Counted from the first letter of the stretch, positions 1-11,453 are shown. The stretch: DNA of 64,000 bases from Hydrogenophaga sp. (GCF_011772445.1 NZ_WVZN01000003.1:169437-233436); one strand, 5' to 3'. Made by a program: numbers and translations. Notes: generated by a model from the sequence alone, not told the origin.

Positions 1-2
1 GG

Positions 3-545
3 TGGGTGCATCAGGCACCGATCCCGACGCAAGCCATGCCGCGCGAACCCGTGCTGGCCGCCGGCCTGGCCATGGCCCTGCTGGCCGCCGCGCCCTTTCT
101 TCTCCCAGCGGCCTGGGGCGCGTCCGATCCGCTCAGCGTTCCGTACGCCGCGCTGGACATCGCGCTGCGCGCGGCGGGCTGCGTGGTCTTCTGGGCCCTG
201 GCGTCGAGGCTGCTGCACACCCGCACCGGCGAGGTCCTCCTGCGGTTCGAGCCCATCGCCTTCTTCATCTTCTGCACCCACGGCATGGCCACCGGCCTCT
301 GGTGGATGGCCATCGAGCGCACGGGCCACGCCGGCGCCGCGCCGGTCTTTCTCGCCCACTTCGCCCTCTCGCCCCTGCTGGCGCTGCTGGTGTGCGTCCC
401 CGCTGTCTGGGCCCTGCGCCGGCTCGCCCCCCGGGCCTTGTCGGTCCTCATGGGCGGGCGTTCCCCGAGCCGGCAGCAGATGGCCCGCATGACCCGCCCC
501 CTGGCACCCGCGCCGCTGGCGCGCCCCCCCGGCTTGACCCCATGA
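3..545 (+). CDS. Acyltransferase 3 family membrane protein, C-terminal part (cut by window edge)
   Basis: The frame is open from the first base, so the N-terminus lies outside the window. The visible part has about four hydrophobic segments and a segment FFIFCTHG that resembles the C-terminal membrane region of OafA/YrhL-type acyltransferases, which acylate cell-surface sugars. The tail is basic and proline-rich. Its stop codon overlaps the next start (ATGA at 542-545), so it is translationally coupled to the exopolysaccharide operon. The family call rests on the C-terminus only; the catalytic His of such enzymes would lie upstream. Confidence 0.6.
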   Translation, partial: WVHQAPIPTQAMPREPVLAAGLAMALLAAAPFLLPAAWGASDPLSVPYAALDIALRAAGCVVFWALASRLLHTRTGEVLLRFEPIAFFIFCTHGMATGLWWMAIERTGHAGAAPVFLAHFALSPLLALLVCVPAVWALRRLAPRALSVLMGGRSPSRQQMARMTRPLAPAPLARPPGLTP

Positions 546-1756
546 ACGTCGGCATCCTCACCTTCCACTTCAGCGACAACTACGGCGCCGCGCTGCAGGC
601 CTATGCCCTGCGCCGCTGGCTCACCGAGCACGGCCACCGCGCGCACTTCATCGACTACCGGCCCGCGCACATCGAACACGGCGGCCGGCTCACGCTGCCC
701 ACCTCGCCCGAGCGGCTCAAGGCCAACCTGAAGGTCACGTACCTGGCCCTGTCGTCGTTCGTCAACCGGCACTTCGGCAACCGCCAGCAGCGCGAGAAGT
801 TCGTGCGCTTTCGCGAGCGCTTCCTGGACGTCGCCAGCGGCGCCGCGCCGGTGGACAACGCCGCGTCCCTCGCCGCCGCGCGGGACTTCGACCTGATCGT
901 GGCGGGCAGCGACCAGATCTGGAGCCCGTCGCAGCACTTCGGTTTCGACCCGAACTACTTCCTGGCCTTCGCCGAGTCCTTCCCCGCCCGCAAGATCTCG
1001 TACGCCGCCAGCTTCGGCCGCGACCGCGTGTCTTCCTCCGAGGCCGAGCAGTTGCCGCGCCTGCTGCACCACTTCGACGCGATCTCGGTGCGCGAGGCCT
1101 CCGGCGTGACGCTGGTGGAGCAGGCCACCGGGCAGCGGCCGGCCAACGTGCCCGACCCGACCCTGCTGCACGACGACTACGCCGAACTCACCGGGCGCTC
1201 ATCCATCGTGCCGGACGAGCCGTACGTGTTCTGCTACGGCCTGCGCTCGCCCGACAACATCCGCCAGACCGCCGAGCGGGTGTCGCGGCAACTGGGTTGC
1301 CGCATCCTGTCGCCGCACAACCCGCACCGGCGCTGGGCGGAGATCGGCACCACCGTGTACCCCGATCCCGGCGAGTGGGTCACCCTCGTCAAGAACGCGC
1401 GCTTCGTGGTGACCAACTCCTTCCACGGCACCGTGTTCGCGCTGCTGTTCCGCAAGCCCTTCATCGTCGCCGGGCTCACCGGCGACAAGGCCGCCGCCAA
1501 CGCCCGCGCCATCAACCTGCTGCGCACCGTGCGCCTGGAAAGCCGCTTCGCGCCCGCCTTCTCGGAGGCCAACACCCACGCCTTGATGCAAGGTGCGATC
1601 GACTGGGACAGCGTGGACCAGCGCCTGAGCCACTTGCGCCAGGCCGGCAGCGATTTCCTGAGCACGCAACTGAGGGCCGTGGTTCCGAGGAGCGCTGCGG
1701 GGCCGCTGGCGAAGCGCTCTGCCCCGCAGTGCGAAGCACGGAGGCTCGTCGCATGA
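542..1756 (+). CDS. Polysaccharide pyruvyl transferase family protein
   Basis: 404 residues. The N-terminus MNVGILTFHFSDNYGAALQA is typical of WcaK/CsaB-like polysaccharide pyruvyl transferases, which place ketal pyruvate from phosphoenolpyruvate on sugars. Family landmarks are GSDQIW near residue 121 and TNSFHGT near residue 290. The start overlaps the preceding stop by ATGA, and its own stop overlaps the next start in the same way. Inferred role: pyruvylation of the exopolysaccharide repeat unit made by this cluster. Some members of this family modify other acceptors, so the substrate is open. Confidence 0.85.
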   Translation: MNVGILTFHFSDNYGAALQAYALRRWLTEHGHRAHFIDYRPAHIEHGGRLTLPTSPERLKANLKVTYLALSSFVNRHFGNRQQREKFVRFRERFLDVASGAAPVDNAASLAAARDFDLIVAGSDQIWSPSQHFGFDPNYFLAFAESFPARKISYAASFGRDRVSSSEAEQLPRLLHHFDAISVREASGVTLVEQATGQRPANVPDPTLLHDDYAELTGRSSIVPDEPYVFCYGLRSPDNIRQTAERVSRQLGCRILSPHNPHRRWAEIGTTVYPDPGEWVTLVKNARFVVTNSFHGTVFALLFRKPFIVAGLTGDKAAANARAINLLRTVRLESRFAPAFSEANTHALMQGAIDWDSVDQRLSHLRQAGSDFLSTQLRAVVPRSAAGPLAKRSAPQCEARRLVA

Positions 1757-2346
1757 GCGATTCCCTGAGCGATTTCAGTTCGCTGCGTTACCGCAGCGGC
1801 TTCACGCCATCGCAGAAGCTGCGGCGCCTGGCGTGGGAGCTGGTCTGGCTGCTGGCCTTCCGGCCCACGCCCCGCTGGGCGCTGCACGGCTGGCGGCGCT
1901 TCCTGCTGCGCGCCTTCGGGGCCCGCATCGGCGCGGGCTGCCGCATCGCGCCCTCGTGCCGCGTCTGGGCGCCCTGGAATCTCGTCATGGGCGAGCTGTC
2001 GGCGCTCGGCGACGGCGTGGACTGCTACAGCATGGGCCGCATCACCCTCGGCTCCAAGGTCGCCGTCAGCCAGCGCAGCTTCCTGTGCGCGGGCTCGCAC
2101 GACATCCGCTCCCTGTCGCGGCCGCTGACCACCGGACCCATCGTGATCGGGGACCACGCCTGGGTCGCGGCCGAGAGCTTCGTGCACCCGCACGTGGTCA
2201 TCGGCGAAGGCGCGGTGATCGGCGCGCGCTCCGTGGTCACGCAGGACATGCCGGCCTGGTCCGTCTGCGTGGGACACCCGTGCCGAAAGATCAAGGACCG
2301 CGTGCTGTCCGACCGCGGACACGAGCCGCCAGGAGAAGGCCCATGA
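1753..2346 (+). CDS. Left-handed beta-helix acetyltransferase (WcaF/colanic acid type)
   Basis: 197 residues. An N-terminal helical segment rich in Arg and Trp is followed by hexapeptide-repeat sequence characteristic of trimeric acyl-CoA transferases (for example the GSHD segment with the probable catalytic His, and GEGAVIGARSVVTQDMP). WcaF-like enzymes O-acetylate sugars in exopolysaccharide biosynthesis. It overlaps both neighbours by ATGA junctions, which supports a start at 1753. Family assignment is firm; the acetylated sugar cannot be read from the sequence. Confidence 0.85.
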   Translation: MSDSLSDFSSLRYRSGFTPSQKLRRLAWELVWLLAFRPTPRWALHGWRRFLLRAFGARIGAGCRIAPSCRVWAPWNLVMGELSALGDGVDCYSMGRITLGSKVAVSQRSFLCAGSHDIRSLSRPLTTGPIVIGDHAWVAAESFVHPHVVIGEGAVIGARSVVTQDMPAWSVCVGHPCRKIKDRVLSDRGHEPPGEGP

Positions 2347-3299
2347 TCGGCAAACTCGCCAAGGTCGCGGGCATCTTCAGCGAGGCCCTGCGCGACGCCG
2401 CGCTGTTCCTGCGCTTCAACTCGTACTCGCCATTCGCGGACAAGTCCAAGCGCGCGTTCTACAAGATCATCATCGAGGCCCACACGATCGAGAAGGGCCT
2501 GTCCCTGCAGCAGCCACGGCTGCTGTTCGGCAAGGACAAGGTGCGCTTCGTGATGAACGCGCTCTCGCGCTACGACATCGGCCACTCGCCGGTGCCGGCC
2601 CACATGTCGCTGGGCGCGCTGGAGGCCTACCTGAACTTCCACGCCCAGGCCGGCGCGTGCGACCCGCTGCTCGACGAGATCAGCGCCTACCTGAAGCAAT
2701 GGGAGGCGCGCCTGCCCAAGCCCTGGAAGGGCGGCACGCGCGACTACTCCTTCAATGGCCAGGCCGCCGGCGACCTGCAGCAGCTGATCGCCAGCCGCTC
2801 GAGCGTGCGCACGCTTCGACAGGCGCCGATCGACCCCGATCGCATCCTCGAGGTGATCGCGCTGGCGCAGCAGGCGCCCTCGCAATGCAACCGCCAGGCC
2901 ACGCGGGTGCACACCTACCAGGACCCGGCACTGATCCGCAAGCTGCTCGCGCTGCAGGGCGGCTCGCGCGGCTTCGCCGAGAGTGTGGGCAACCTGTTCG
3001 TGGTGAGTTCCGAGATCTGCGCCTGGGGCGGGCCCGGCCAGCGCAACCAGGCCTACGTGGATGGCGCGCTGTTTGCCATGTGCCTGCTGCTGGCCTGCCG
3101 CTCGATGGCTTGGGGCGCCTGTCCGCTGAACCTGGCCATCGACCACAGGACCGAGTCCGCGATCCGCCGCGTGGGCGGCATTCCCGACGGCGAGCGGCTG
3201 ATTCTGATGATCGCCTTCGGCGAGCCCAGCGCGCCGGACACCAAGGTGGCCTTCTCGCCCCGGCGCCCGCCGGCCGAGATCGCCACCCTTCATGCCTGA
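2343..3299 (+). CDS. Nitroreductase-family flavoprotein in exopolysaccharide operon
   Basis: 318 residues. The C-terminal half starting near residue 148 (ASRSSVRTLRQAPI) and the segment LAQQAPSQCNRQ match the FMN-binding nitroreductase fold. The first 145 residues form an additional helical domain containing the segment EAHTIEKGLS. It is coupled to the acetyltransferase by an ATGA overlap. The family reduces varied substrates with NAD(P)H and FMN. Co-occurrence with a pyruvyl transferase suggests a redox step in making or modifying the polysaccharide, but no substrate can be named. Confidence 0.75.
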   Translation: MIGKLAKVAGIFSEALRDAALFLRFNSYSPFADKSKRAFYKIIIEAHTIEKGLSLQQPRLLFGKDKVRFVMNALSRYDIGHSPVPAHMSLGALEAYLNFHAQAGACDPLLDEISAYLKQWEARLPKPWKGGTRDYSFNGQAAGDLQQLIASRSSVRTLRQAPIDPDRILEVIALAQQAPSQCNRQATRVHTYQDPALIRKLLALQGGSRGFAESVGNLFVVSSEICAWGGPGQRNQAYVDGALFAMCLLLACRSMAWGACPLNLAIDHRTESAIRRVGGIPDGERLILMIAFGEPSAPDTKVAFSPRRPPAEIATLHA

Positions 3300-3311
3300 G
3301 GAGGATTCGCC

Positions 3312-4283
3312 ATGAGCATCACCGCCATCATCCTGACCTACAACGAAGCCCTCCACATCGCGCGCGCCATCCGCTCCATCCAGCCGTTCGTGGACCAGGT
3401 CTGCGTGGTGGACTCCGGCTCCACGGACGGCACCACCGACATCGCGCAGCGCCTGGGCGCCGAGGTCTGTACGCACGCCTTCGTGAACCAGGCCCGGCAA
3501 TTCCAGTGGGCCCTGGACACGCTGGACATCCGCGGCGAGTGGGTGCTGCGCCTGGACGCCGACGAAATCATCGAGCCGGACCTGGCGCAGGAGATCGCCA
3601 CGAAGCTGCCCGGCCTGCCGGCCGACGTGGTGGGCGTGAACCTCAAGCGCAAACACATCTTCATGGACCGCTGGGTGCGCCACGGCGGGCGCTACCCGCT
3701 GGTGATGCTGCGCCTGTGGCGCCACGGGCACGGCCGCATGGAGAACCGCTGGATGGACGAGCACATGGTGGTCTGGGGCGGCCGCACGGTCACCTTCGAT
3801 GGCGGCTTCGCCGACCACAACCTCAACGACCTGGCCTACTTCATCGACAAACACAACCGGTACGCCACGCGCGAGGCCATCGAGGTGCTCAACCAGCGCC
3901 TGGGCCTGTTCGCCCGCGACGAAGCGCTCAATGCGCACAGCGCCTCGTTCCAGGCCTCGTCCAAGCGCTGGGTGAAGGAGCGCATCTACAACCGCATCCC
4001 CTTCACCGTCAGCGCGGCCCTGTACTTCGTCTGGCGCTACGTCTTCCAGCTCGGCTTCCTGGACGGACGCAGCGGCCTCGTCTACCACTTCCTGCAGGGC
4101 TACTGGTACCGCTTCCTGGTGGGCGCGCAGGTGATGGAGCTGGAGCAGGCGGTGGCGCACCTGAGCGACAAGGCGGCCATCTGCGCCGAGCTGAGCCGGC
4201 TGACGGGGCACAAGCTGGTGCCGCAGAGCGAAGCACCCACCACCCCGGATGTCGACGACCAGCGGCTGGCGCCCCGGCATTGA
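3312..4283 (+). CDS. Glycosyltransferase family 2
   Basis: 323 residues with a GT-A fold N-terminus: MSITAIILTYNEALHI, then DSGSTDGT near residue 34 and LRLDADE near residue 80, the nucleotide-sugar and metal-binding acidic motif. The C-terminal region has aromatic, hydrophobic stretches that may contact the membrane. The overall form resembles WaaE/KdtX-like and colanic-acid glycosyltransferases. GAGGAG lies 10 bases upstream of the ATG. It probably adds one residue of the repeat unit on the cytoplasmic face. Confidence 0.85.
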   Translation: MSITAIILTYNEALHIARAIRSIQPFVDQVCVVDSGSTDGTTDIAQRLGAEVCTHAFVNQARQFQWALDTLDIRGEWVLRLDADEIIEPDLAQEIATKLPGLPADVVGVNLKRKHIFMDRWVRHGGRYPLVMLRLWRHGHGRMENRWMDEHMVVWGGRTVTFDGGFADHNLNDLAYFIDKHNRYATREAIEVLNQRLGLFARDEALNAHSASFQASSKRWVKERIYNRIPFTVSAALYFVWRYVFQLGFLDGRSGLVYHFLQGYWYRFLVGAQVMELEQAVAHLSDKAAICAELSRLTGHKLVPQSEAPTTPDVDDQRLAPRH

Positions 4284-4296
4284 ACCAAGGACCCGC

Positions 4297-5166
4297 ATGC
4301 GCACCGACACCTTCTCCCCCCTCGCCCCCTGGCTACTGGCGGCCGCCTGGCTGGGCCTGGCGAACGCGGCGCACGCCAACGACGCCCTGATCTGCCAGGA
4401 CGCCTCGACGCCCGAGGGCGCCACGCAGGTGGGCGCCGTGCAGCCGCTGTTTCGCGACTGCCCCCGGCTCGACGAGGTGGACTTCACCGGCCGGGCCGAC
4501 GGGCGCAAGTACTACGCGGGGCTGTACTTCACCAAGCTCAAGGACCGTGGCCTCTACGCGCAGGCCGAGGACGGCATCGTGATGCAGCGCGGCGGCGCAC
4601 TCGCCACCGTGAAAACGAACTCGCGTCCCGGCCAGTTTCCGCTCCTGAGCGGCAACCGGCCCTTCTACATCGAGGCGCAGGTGGCGCTTTCGTCCAACGA
4701 CCGCGACAACTTCCCCGCCGTCTGGCTGCTGCCGATCGAGCACAACCTGCGCATGGAAGACGTGTACGAGGGCGATCCCAAGAGCTTCGAGCGCTGGTTC
4801 GAACTGGACATCGACGAGGGCGGCTTCGGGCCCGGCGGGCACCACACCGCCATCTCGTGGACCGGCATCCACCCGAACTACCAGAAGATCCAGAACCCGA
4901 ACCCGACCTCGAAGGTGCCGCTGGACCGGACGCAGCCCAATGTGTTCGGCGTGTCGTACTCGCCCGACGACCTGACCGTGCGCTGGTGGCTCAACGGCCA
5001 GCAGGTGCTGCAGGCCTCCCACCCCTACGTGCCCGAGATCGCGCGTCGACAGAACTTCTACCTCATCGTCTCGGCGCAGAGCCACAAGAACATCAGCCAG
5101 TACCAGATGAAGCTGATGGGCGTGCGCGCCTTCGTCGGCGAGGCCAGGGCAGGGAGCGCGCGATGA
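4297..5166 (+). CDS. Secreted glycoside hydrolase family 16 (endo-glycanase)
   Basis: 289 residues. The start at 4297 gives a good signal peptide ending AAHA, so the protein is predicted to be periplasmic or secreted. The catalytic strand ELDIDE (residues about 169-174) matches the GH16 ExDxxE nucleophile/acid-base pattern. GH16 enzymes cleave beta-glucans and galactans. Inside an exopolysaccharide operon such enzymes usually trim or release the polymer made by the same cluster, which is the inferred role here. The gene overlaps the next start at 5163. Confidence 0.8.
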   Translation: MRTDTFSPLAPWLLAAAWLGLANAAHANDALICQDASTPEGATQVGAVQPLFRDCPRLDEVDFTGRADGRKYYAGLYFTKLKDRGLYAQAEDGIVMQRGGALATVKTNSRPGQFPLLSGNRPFYIEAQVALSSNDRDNFPAVWLLPIEHNLRMEDVYEGDPKSFERWFELDIDEGGFGPGGHHTAISWTGIHPNYQKIQNPNPTSKVPLDRTQPNVFGVSYSPDDLTVRWWLNGQQVLQASHPYVPEIARRQNFYLIVSAQSHKNISQYQMKLMGVRAFVGEARAGSAR

Positions 5167-6449
5167 AGCTGCTCATCTACGGCATCAATTTCGCGCCCGA
5201 GCTCACCGGCATCGGCAAGTACACGGGCGAGATGGCGCGCTGGCTGGCCGAGGCGGGGCACGAGGTGCGCGTGATCACCGCGCCGCCCTACTACCCGGAC
5301 TGGAAGGTGGGCGAGGGTTACAGCGCGCGCCACTACCGCCGCGAGCACTGGCATGGCGTGCAGGTGATCCGCACGCCGCTGTGGGTGCCGCACCGGCCGG
5401 GCGGCGCCAAGCGCCTGCTGCACCTGGCCAGCTTCGCGCTGGCCAGCCTGCCGGCGCTGGCCGCCCAGTGGCGCTGGAAGCCCGACGTGGTGTGGGTGGT
5501 GGAGCCGCCCCTGATGTGCGCGCCCGCCGCCGCGGCCTTCGCCGCGCTGCGCGGCGCCGGCCGTTGGCTGCACATCCAGGACTACGAGGTGGACGCGGCC
5601 TTCGACCTGGGCCTGATCAAGGGCCGCACGCTGCGCCGCTGGGTGCAGCGGGCCGAGGGCTGGCTGATGCGGCGCTTCGACCGCGTGTCCACCATCTCCG
5701 GCCGCATGGTGGAGCGCGCCCTGGACAAGGGCGTGGCGCCCGGGCGGGTGCTGCACTGTCCCAACTGGGTGGACATCGGCGGCGTCACGCCGCTGGCCGC
5801 GCCCAGCGACTACCGGGCCGAACTGGGCCTGCCGCCCGACGCCGTGGTGGCGCTGTACTCCGGCAACATGGGCAACAAGCAGGGGCTGGAGGTGCTCGCC
5901 GACACGGCCCGCCTGCTGCGCGACGAGCCGCGCATCCGCTTCGTCTTCGGCGGCCAGGGCTCGGGCCGGGCCGATCTGCAGGCGCGCTGCGCGGGCCTGG
6001 ACACGGTGCGCTTCCTGGACCTGCAGCCGCTGGAGCGCCTGAACCACTGGCTCGGACTGGCCGACGTGCACCTGCTGCCCCAGCGGGCCGACGCGGCGGA
6101 CCTGGTGATGCCCTCCAAGCTCACCGGCATGCTGGCCAGCGGCCGCGCCGTGCTGGCCACCGCCATGCCCGGCACCGAACTGTGCCGCGTGGTGGAGCAG
6201 GACGCCGCCTGCGGGCTGGTGGTGCCGCCGGAGAACCCCGCCGCCCTGGCCGAGGCGCTGCGCGCGCTCGCGGCCGACCCCACCCGACGCGCCGAACTCG
6301 GCGCGAACGGCCGCCGTTACGCCGAGGCCGAACTGAGCCGGGACGCGATCCTGCGCCGGTTCGAAGCGCAGATGCTGGCCCTGGCGCAGGCGCGATCGAT
6401 GAACACCGGTTTCGGCCCGTCCGCGGGTCAGAAAGGAGAAGCCTCATGA
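5163..6449 (+). CDS. wcaI: WcaI-like glycosyltransferase (GT-B, colanic acid type)
   Basis: 428 residues. The N-terminal motif YGINFAPELTGIGKYTGEMA and the PPYYPDWKVGEGY segment are characteristic of the WcaI family of GT4-like enzymes. The C-terminal Rossmann half carries YSGNMGNKQGLE and the nucleotide-sugar loop around SKLTGMLASGRAVLAT. It overlaps the upstream GH16 stop and the downstream export-gene start by 4 bases each. Inferred to add a sugar to the lipid-linked repeat unit. The symbol is by similarity only. Confidence 0.85.
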   Translation: MKLLIYGINFAPELTGIGKYTGEMARWLAEAGHEVRVITAPPYYPDWKVGEGYSARHYRREHWHGVQVIRTPLWVPHRPGGAKRLLHLASFALASLPALAAQWRWKPDVVWVVEPPLMCAPAAAAFAALRGAGRWLHIQDYEVDAAFDLGLIKGRTLRRWVQRAEGWLMRRFDRVSTISGRMVERALDKGVAPGRVLHCPNWVDIGGVTPLAAPSDYRAELGLPPDAVVALYSGNMGNKQGLEVLADTARLLRDEPRIRFVFGGQGSGRADLQARCAGLDTVRFLDLQPLERLNHWLGLADVHLLPQRADAADLVMPSKLTGMLASGRAVLATAMPGTELCRVVEQDAACGLVVPPENPAALAEALRALAADPTRRAELGANGRRYAEAELSRDAILRRFEAQMLALAQARSMNTGFGPSAGQKGEAS

Positions 6450-7210
6450 ACACGACCTTCACCCTGAAGGCCCTGCCTTGCGCCCTGGGCCTGCTGGTCC
6501 TGGCGGCCGCGCTGCCGCTGCGCGCCCAGACCGCCGCCCCGGCGAACGCCGTGGCCACACCCACCGCCGCCGCACCCGGCGCCACGGCGCCGATCGGTGC
6601 CGCGCCGGGCACCGAGGGCGTGGTCACGGTGCCCGGCGCGCCGCCCGCGGCCAACGCGGACTATCGCCTCTCGCCCAACGACCTGCTGAGCTTCGACGTG
6701 TTCGGCGTGCCCGACATGAAGCGCGACGTGCGCGTGGACGCCTCGGGGCAGGTCTCGCTGCCGCTCATCGGCGCGGTGCAGGTGGCGGGGCTCACGGCGC
6801 AGGCCGCCGAAGACCTCATCGCCGCCCGCTACGAGGAGAAGTACCTGATGGACCCGCAGGTCTCGATCTTCATCAAGGAGTTCACCACGCAGCGCATCGC
6901 CATCGAAGGCGCGGTGACACGCCCGGGCATCTACCCGGTGACGGGCCAGCTCACGCTGCTGCGCGCCCTGGCCCTGTCGGGCGGCTTCGCGCCCTACGCG
7001 GACGTCAAGCAGATCGTGGTCTACCGCCACGGCGAAGGGGGCACGCGCGAGCAGTTCACCTACGACCTCGACCAGGTGCGCGCCGGCCAGCAGAAGGACC
7101 CCGACATCCGCGCCGACGACGTCATCGTGGTCCAGCGCAACGCACGGCGCACGGCGCTGCGGGACTCGCTCTTCAGCGACATCCTGAGCACGCTCAACCC
7201 GTTCAACTGA
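6446..7210 (+). CDS. Polysaccharide export protein (Wza-like, PES/SLBB domains)
   Basis: 254 residues. A signal peptide ending LRAQT is followed by a low-complexity Ala/Pro/Thr linker. The PES domain begins YRLSPNDLLSFDVFGVPDMK, then comes an SLBB-like domain (RIAIEGAVTRPGIYPVTG). The family forms the outer-membrane secretion channel for capsule and exopolysaccharide. Unlike Wza there is no lipobox cysteine at the cleavage site; the only early Cys lies inside the hydrophobic core. It is encoded directly before its usual partner, the tyrosine kinase/co-polymerase. Confidence 0.87.
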   Translation: MNTTFTLKALPCALGLLVLAAALPLRAQTAAPANAVATPTAAAPGATAPIGAAPGTEGVVTVPGAPPAANADYRLSPNDLLSFDVFGVPDMKRDVRVDASGQVSLPLIGAVQVAGLTAQAAEDLIAARYEEKYLMDPQVSIFIKEFTTQRIAIEGAVTRPGIYPVTGQLTLLRALALSGGFAPYADVKQIVVYRHGEGGTREQFTYDLDQVRAGQQKDPDIRADDVIVVQRNARRTALRDSLFSDILSTLNPFN

Positions 7211-7223
7211 CAAGGGGCACGCC

Positions 7224-9628
<2,405 letters not shown>

Positions 9629-9632
<4 letters not shown>

Positions 9633-10375
9633 GCGTGACCGAACGCGACAAGGGCCTGAGCCCGCCCGAATGGCGGCGCCTGCTGCTGACGCTGCTGGAG
9701 TTCGAGCGGTCCCCCGGGCGCTACCCCGTGGCGCTGCGCGAGCCGCGCCCGCTGTTCGAGCACATCCACCGCGTGATGCTGCTGGCCAGCGACCGTCCGG
9801 TGGAGGACCTGCCCGCCGCCGCCACGCACGCGCCCGGGCTGCGGCGCGCGGCACGCTTCTTCGTGCGAACGGTGATGCTGCGCCCGGGCGCCGACCCCTT
9901 CACCCTGCTGGGCCTGCCGACGGATTTCGAGCCGCTGCAGTTGCGCGAGCACTACCGCCTGATGATCCGCCTGACGCACCCGGACTTCGTGGCGGCTGGC
10001 GAGAGCTGGCCCGCCGACGCGGCCATGCGGGTCAACCTGGCCAAGGACCTGCTGGCGTCGCCGGACAAGCGGGCCGCGTGCGTCGCCGAGTTGCGGGCAC
10101 CGGCGCACCTGCGCTGGGCCGCCCGGGCCGGCGCGCCCGCGCGGACGCGGCCCTTGCTGGCCGCGCCCCTGGTGCCCCGGCCTTCGCTGCCGCACGCGCC
10201 GCCGCCCCGGGGCGGATGGTCCGCCCGCGCGCGGCTGGTGTGGCTGGGCATGGGCGCCGCGGTGCTGGCGGGCGCGTACCTGCTGATGGTTCCACGGGAC
10301 GACGAGGGGGCGCACGCGGCGCAACCCCAGGCGTCGGCGCCGGACAGCGCCGGGCGCGAGGCCCGACCGCCATGA
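9629..10375 (+). CDS. Membrane-anchored J-domain-like protein in exopolysaccharide operon
   Basis: 248 residues from the GTG at 9629, which overlaps the kinase stop (GTGA). Residues about 88-155 look like a J domain: DPFTLLGLP opens helix I, LREHYRLMIRLTHPDF has the invariant HPD tripeptide (117-119), and the later LLASPDKRAA matches the typical SPDKR turn. A Pro/Ala/Arg-rich linker leads to one membrane segment (about 203-221). The first 85 residues are not recognised. J domains stimulate Hsp70 (DnaK). Inferred role: a co-chaperone tied to export-complex assembly, or simply a J-like scaffold. The operon position is clear; the function is not. Confidence 0.65.
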
Positions 10376-11172
10376 TCGACCTGCACTGCCACATCCTGCC
10401 GGGGATCGACGACGGGGCGAAGACGCTGGACCATTCGCTGGCGATGGCGCGCATCGCCGTGGCCGACGGCATCCACACCCTGGCCTGCACGCCGCACATC
10501 TACCCGGGCATGTACATGAACGACGGCCCGGGCATTGCGCGCGCACGCGACGCGCTGCAGGCCGAACTCGACCGCCACGCCATTGCGCTGAAGCTGGTGG
10601 TGGGGGCGGACGTGCACCTGGTGCCGGGCCTGATCGAAGGCATCCGCAGCGGGCGGGTGCCGACGCTGAACGGCTCGCGCTACTTCCTGCTGGAGCCCTC
10701 GCACACCGCGCCGCCGCCGCGGCTGGAAGCGCAGGTGGCCGAGCTGATCGCGGCGGGCTACACGCCCATCGTCACGCACCCGGAGCGGCTGGCCTGGGTG
10801 GAGGGCCACTACCCGGTGTTCAAGCGCCTGATCGCGCAGGGCGCATGGATGCAGGTGACGGCGGGGGCGCTGACGGGCGTCTTCGGCCGGCGCGCCCGCT
10901 ACTGGGGCGAGCGCTTCATCGGCGAAGGCCACACGCACCTGCTGGCCACCGACGCGCACACGACGGGGCGGCGCCTGCCGCGGTTGACGGAGGGACTGGC
11001 GGTGGCGCGGCGCCTAGTGGGCGAGCGCGAGGCCAGCCGTTTGGTGAACGAGCGGCCGAACGCGGTGCTGAACAACCTGCCGCCACGGGACGTCGAACGG
11101 CCGGAGGTGGTGACGACGCGGGCTTCGTTGATCGGTCGGTGGTGGTCGGGGCGCCTGGCGTCGTCGCGCTGA
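10372..11172 (+). CDS. CpsB/CapC-type protein-tyrosine phosphatase (PHP superfamily)
   Basis: 266 residues. The start MIDLHCHILPGIDDGA and the histidines in TPHIYPG, THPERL and DAHT are the metal-binding motifs of the PHP-type manganese-dependent tyrosine phosphatases CpsB, CapC and YwqE. It should dephosphorylate the C-terminal Tyr cluster of the kinase encoded at 7224-9632. The ATG overlaps the preceding stop (ATGA). It is the last gene of the operon; the inverted-repeat element follows 44 bases after the stop. Confidence 0.9.
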   Translation: MIDLHCHILPGIDDGAKTLDHSLAMARIAVADGIHTLACTPHIYPGMYMNDGPGIARARDALQAELDRHAIALKLVVGADVHLVPGLIEGIRSGRVPTLNGSRYFLLEPSHTAPPPRLEAQVAELIAAGYTPIVTHPERLAWVEGHYPVFKRLIAQGAWMQVTAGALTGVFGRRARYWGERFIGEGHTHLLATDAHTTGRRLPRLTEGLAVARRLVGEREASRLVNERPNAVLNNLPPRDVERPEVVTTRASLIGRWWSGRLASSR

Positions 11173-11216
11173 CAGTACGTGCCGTGCAATGCCGTGCTCG
11201 CCGCCGTGGTTGGCGG

Positions 11217-11453
11217 TGTCAGGGGCGAGCACAGGGCCGTGGCGGCTTCACTGCGGTGGTCCTCGCTGCGCGAGGACTCCCCTGCGATGCTCGCGCGAGT
11301 GGCCTGCGGCATAACTCGCTGCGCGCGCTTTGCGCGCTCCGCTCAAACAGATGCCGCAAATCAGATGACGAAGCGCGCTGCGCGCGCGGCCACCCGCGCT
11401 GCGCTTCTCGGCACCGCACAGGCGCCGCCACGGCCCTGTGCTCGCCCCTGACA
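11217..11453. repeat. 237-bp element with perfect 30-bp terminal inverted repeats
   Basis: Positions 11217-11246 and 11424-11453 are exact reverse complements over 30 bases. Inside are shorter palindromes: CCTCGC/GCGAGG at 11261-11275, and TGCGGCAT/ATGCCGCA at 11305-11312 and 11351-11358, plus GCGCGC-rich sequence. No transposase is encoded and no clear target duplication is visible. The form fits a non-autonomous MITE or BIME-like intergenic repeat. Transcribed from either side it would fold strongly, and it could end the exopolysaccharide transcript. The rest of the 11173-11571 intergenic region shows nothing recognisable. Confidence 0.8.
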
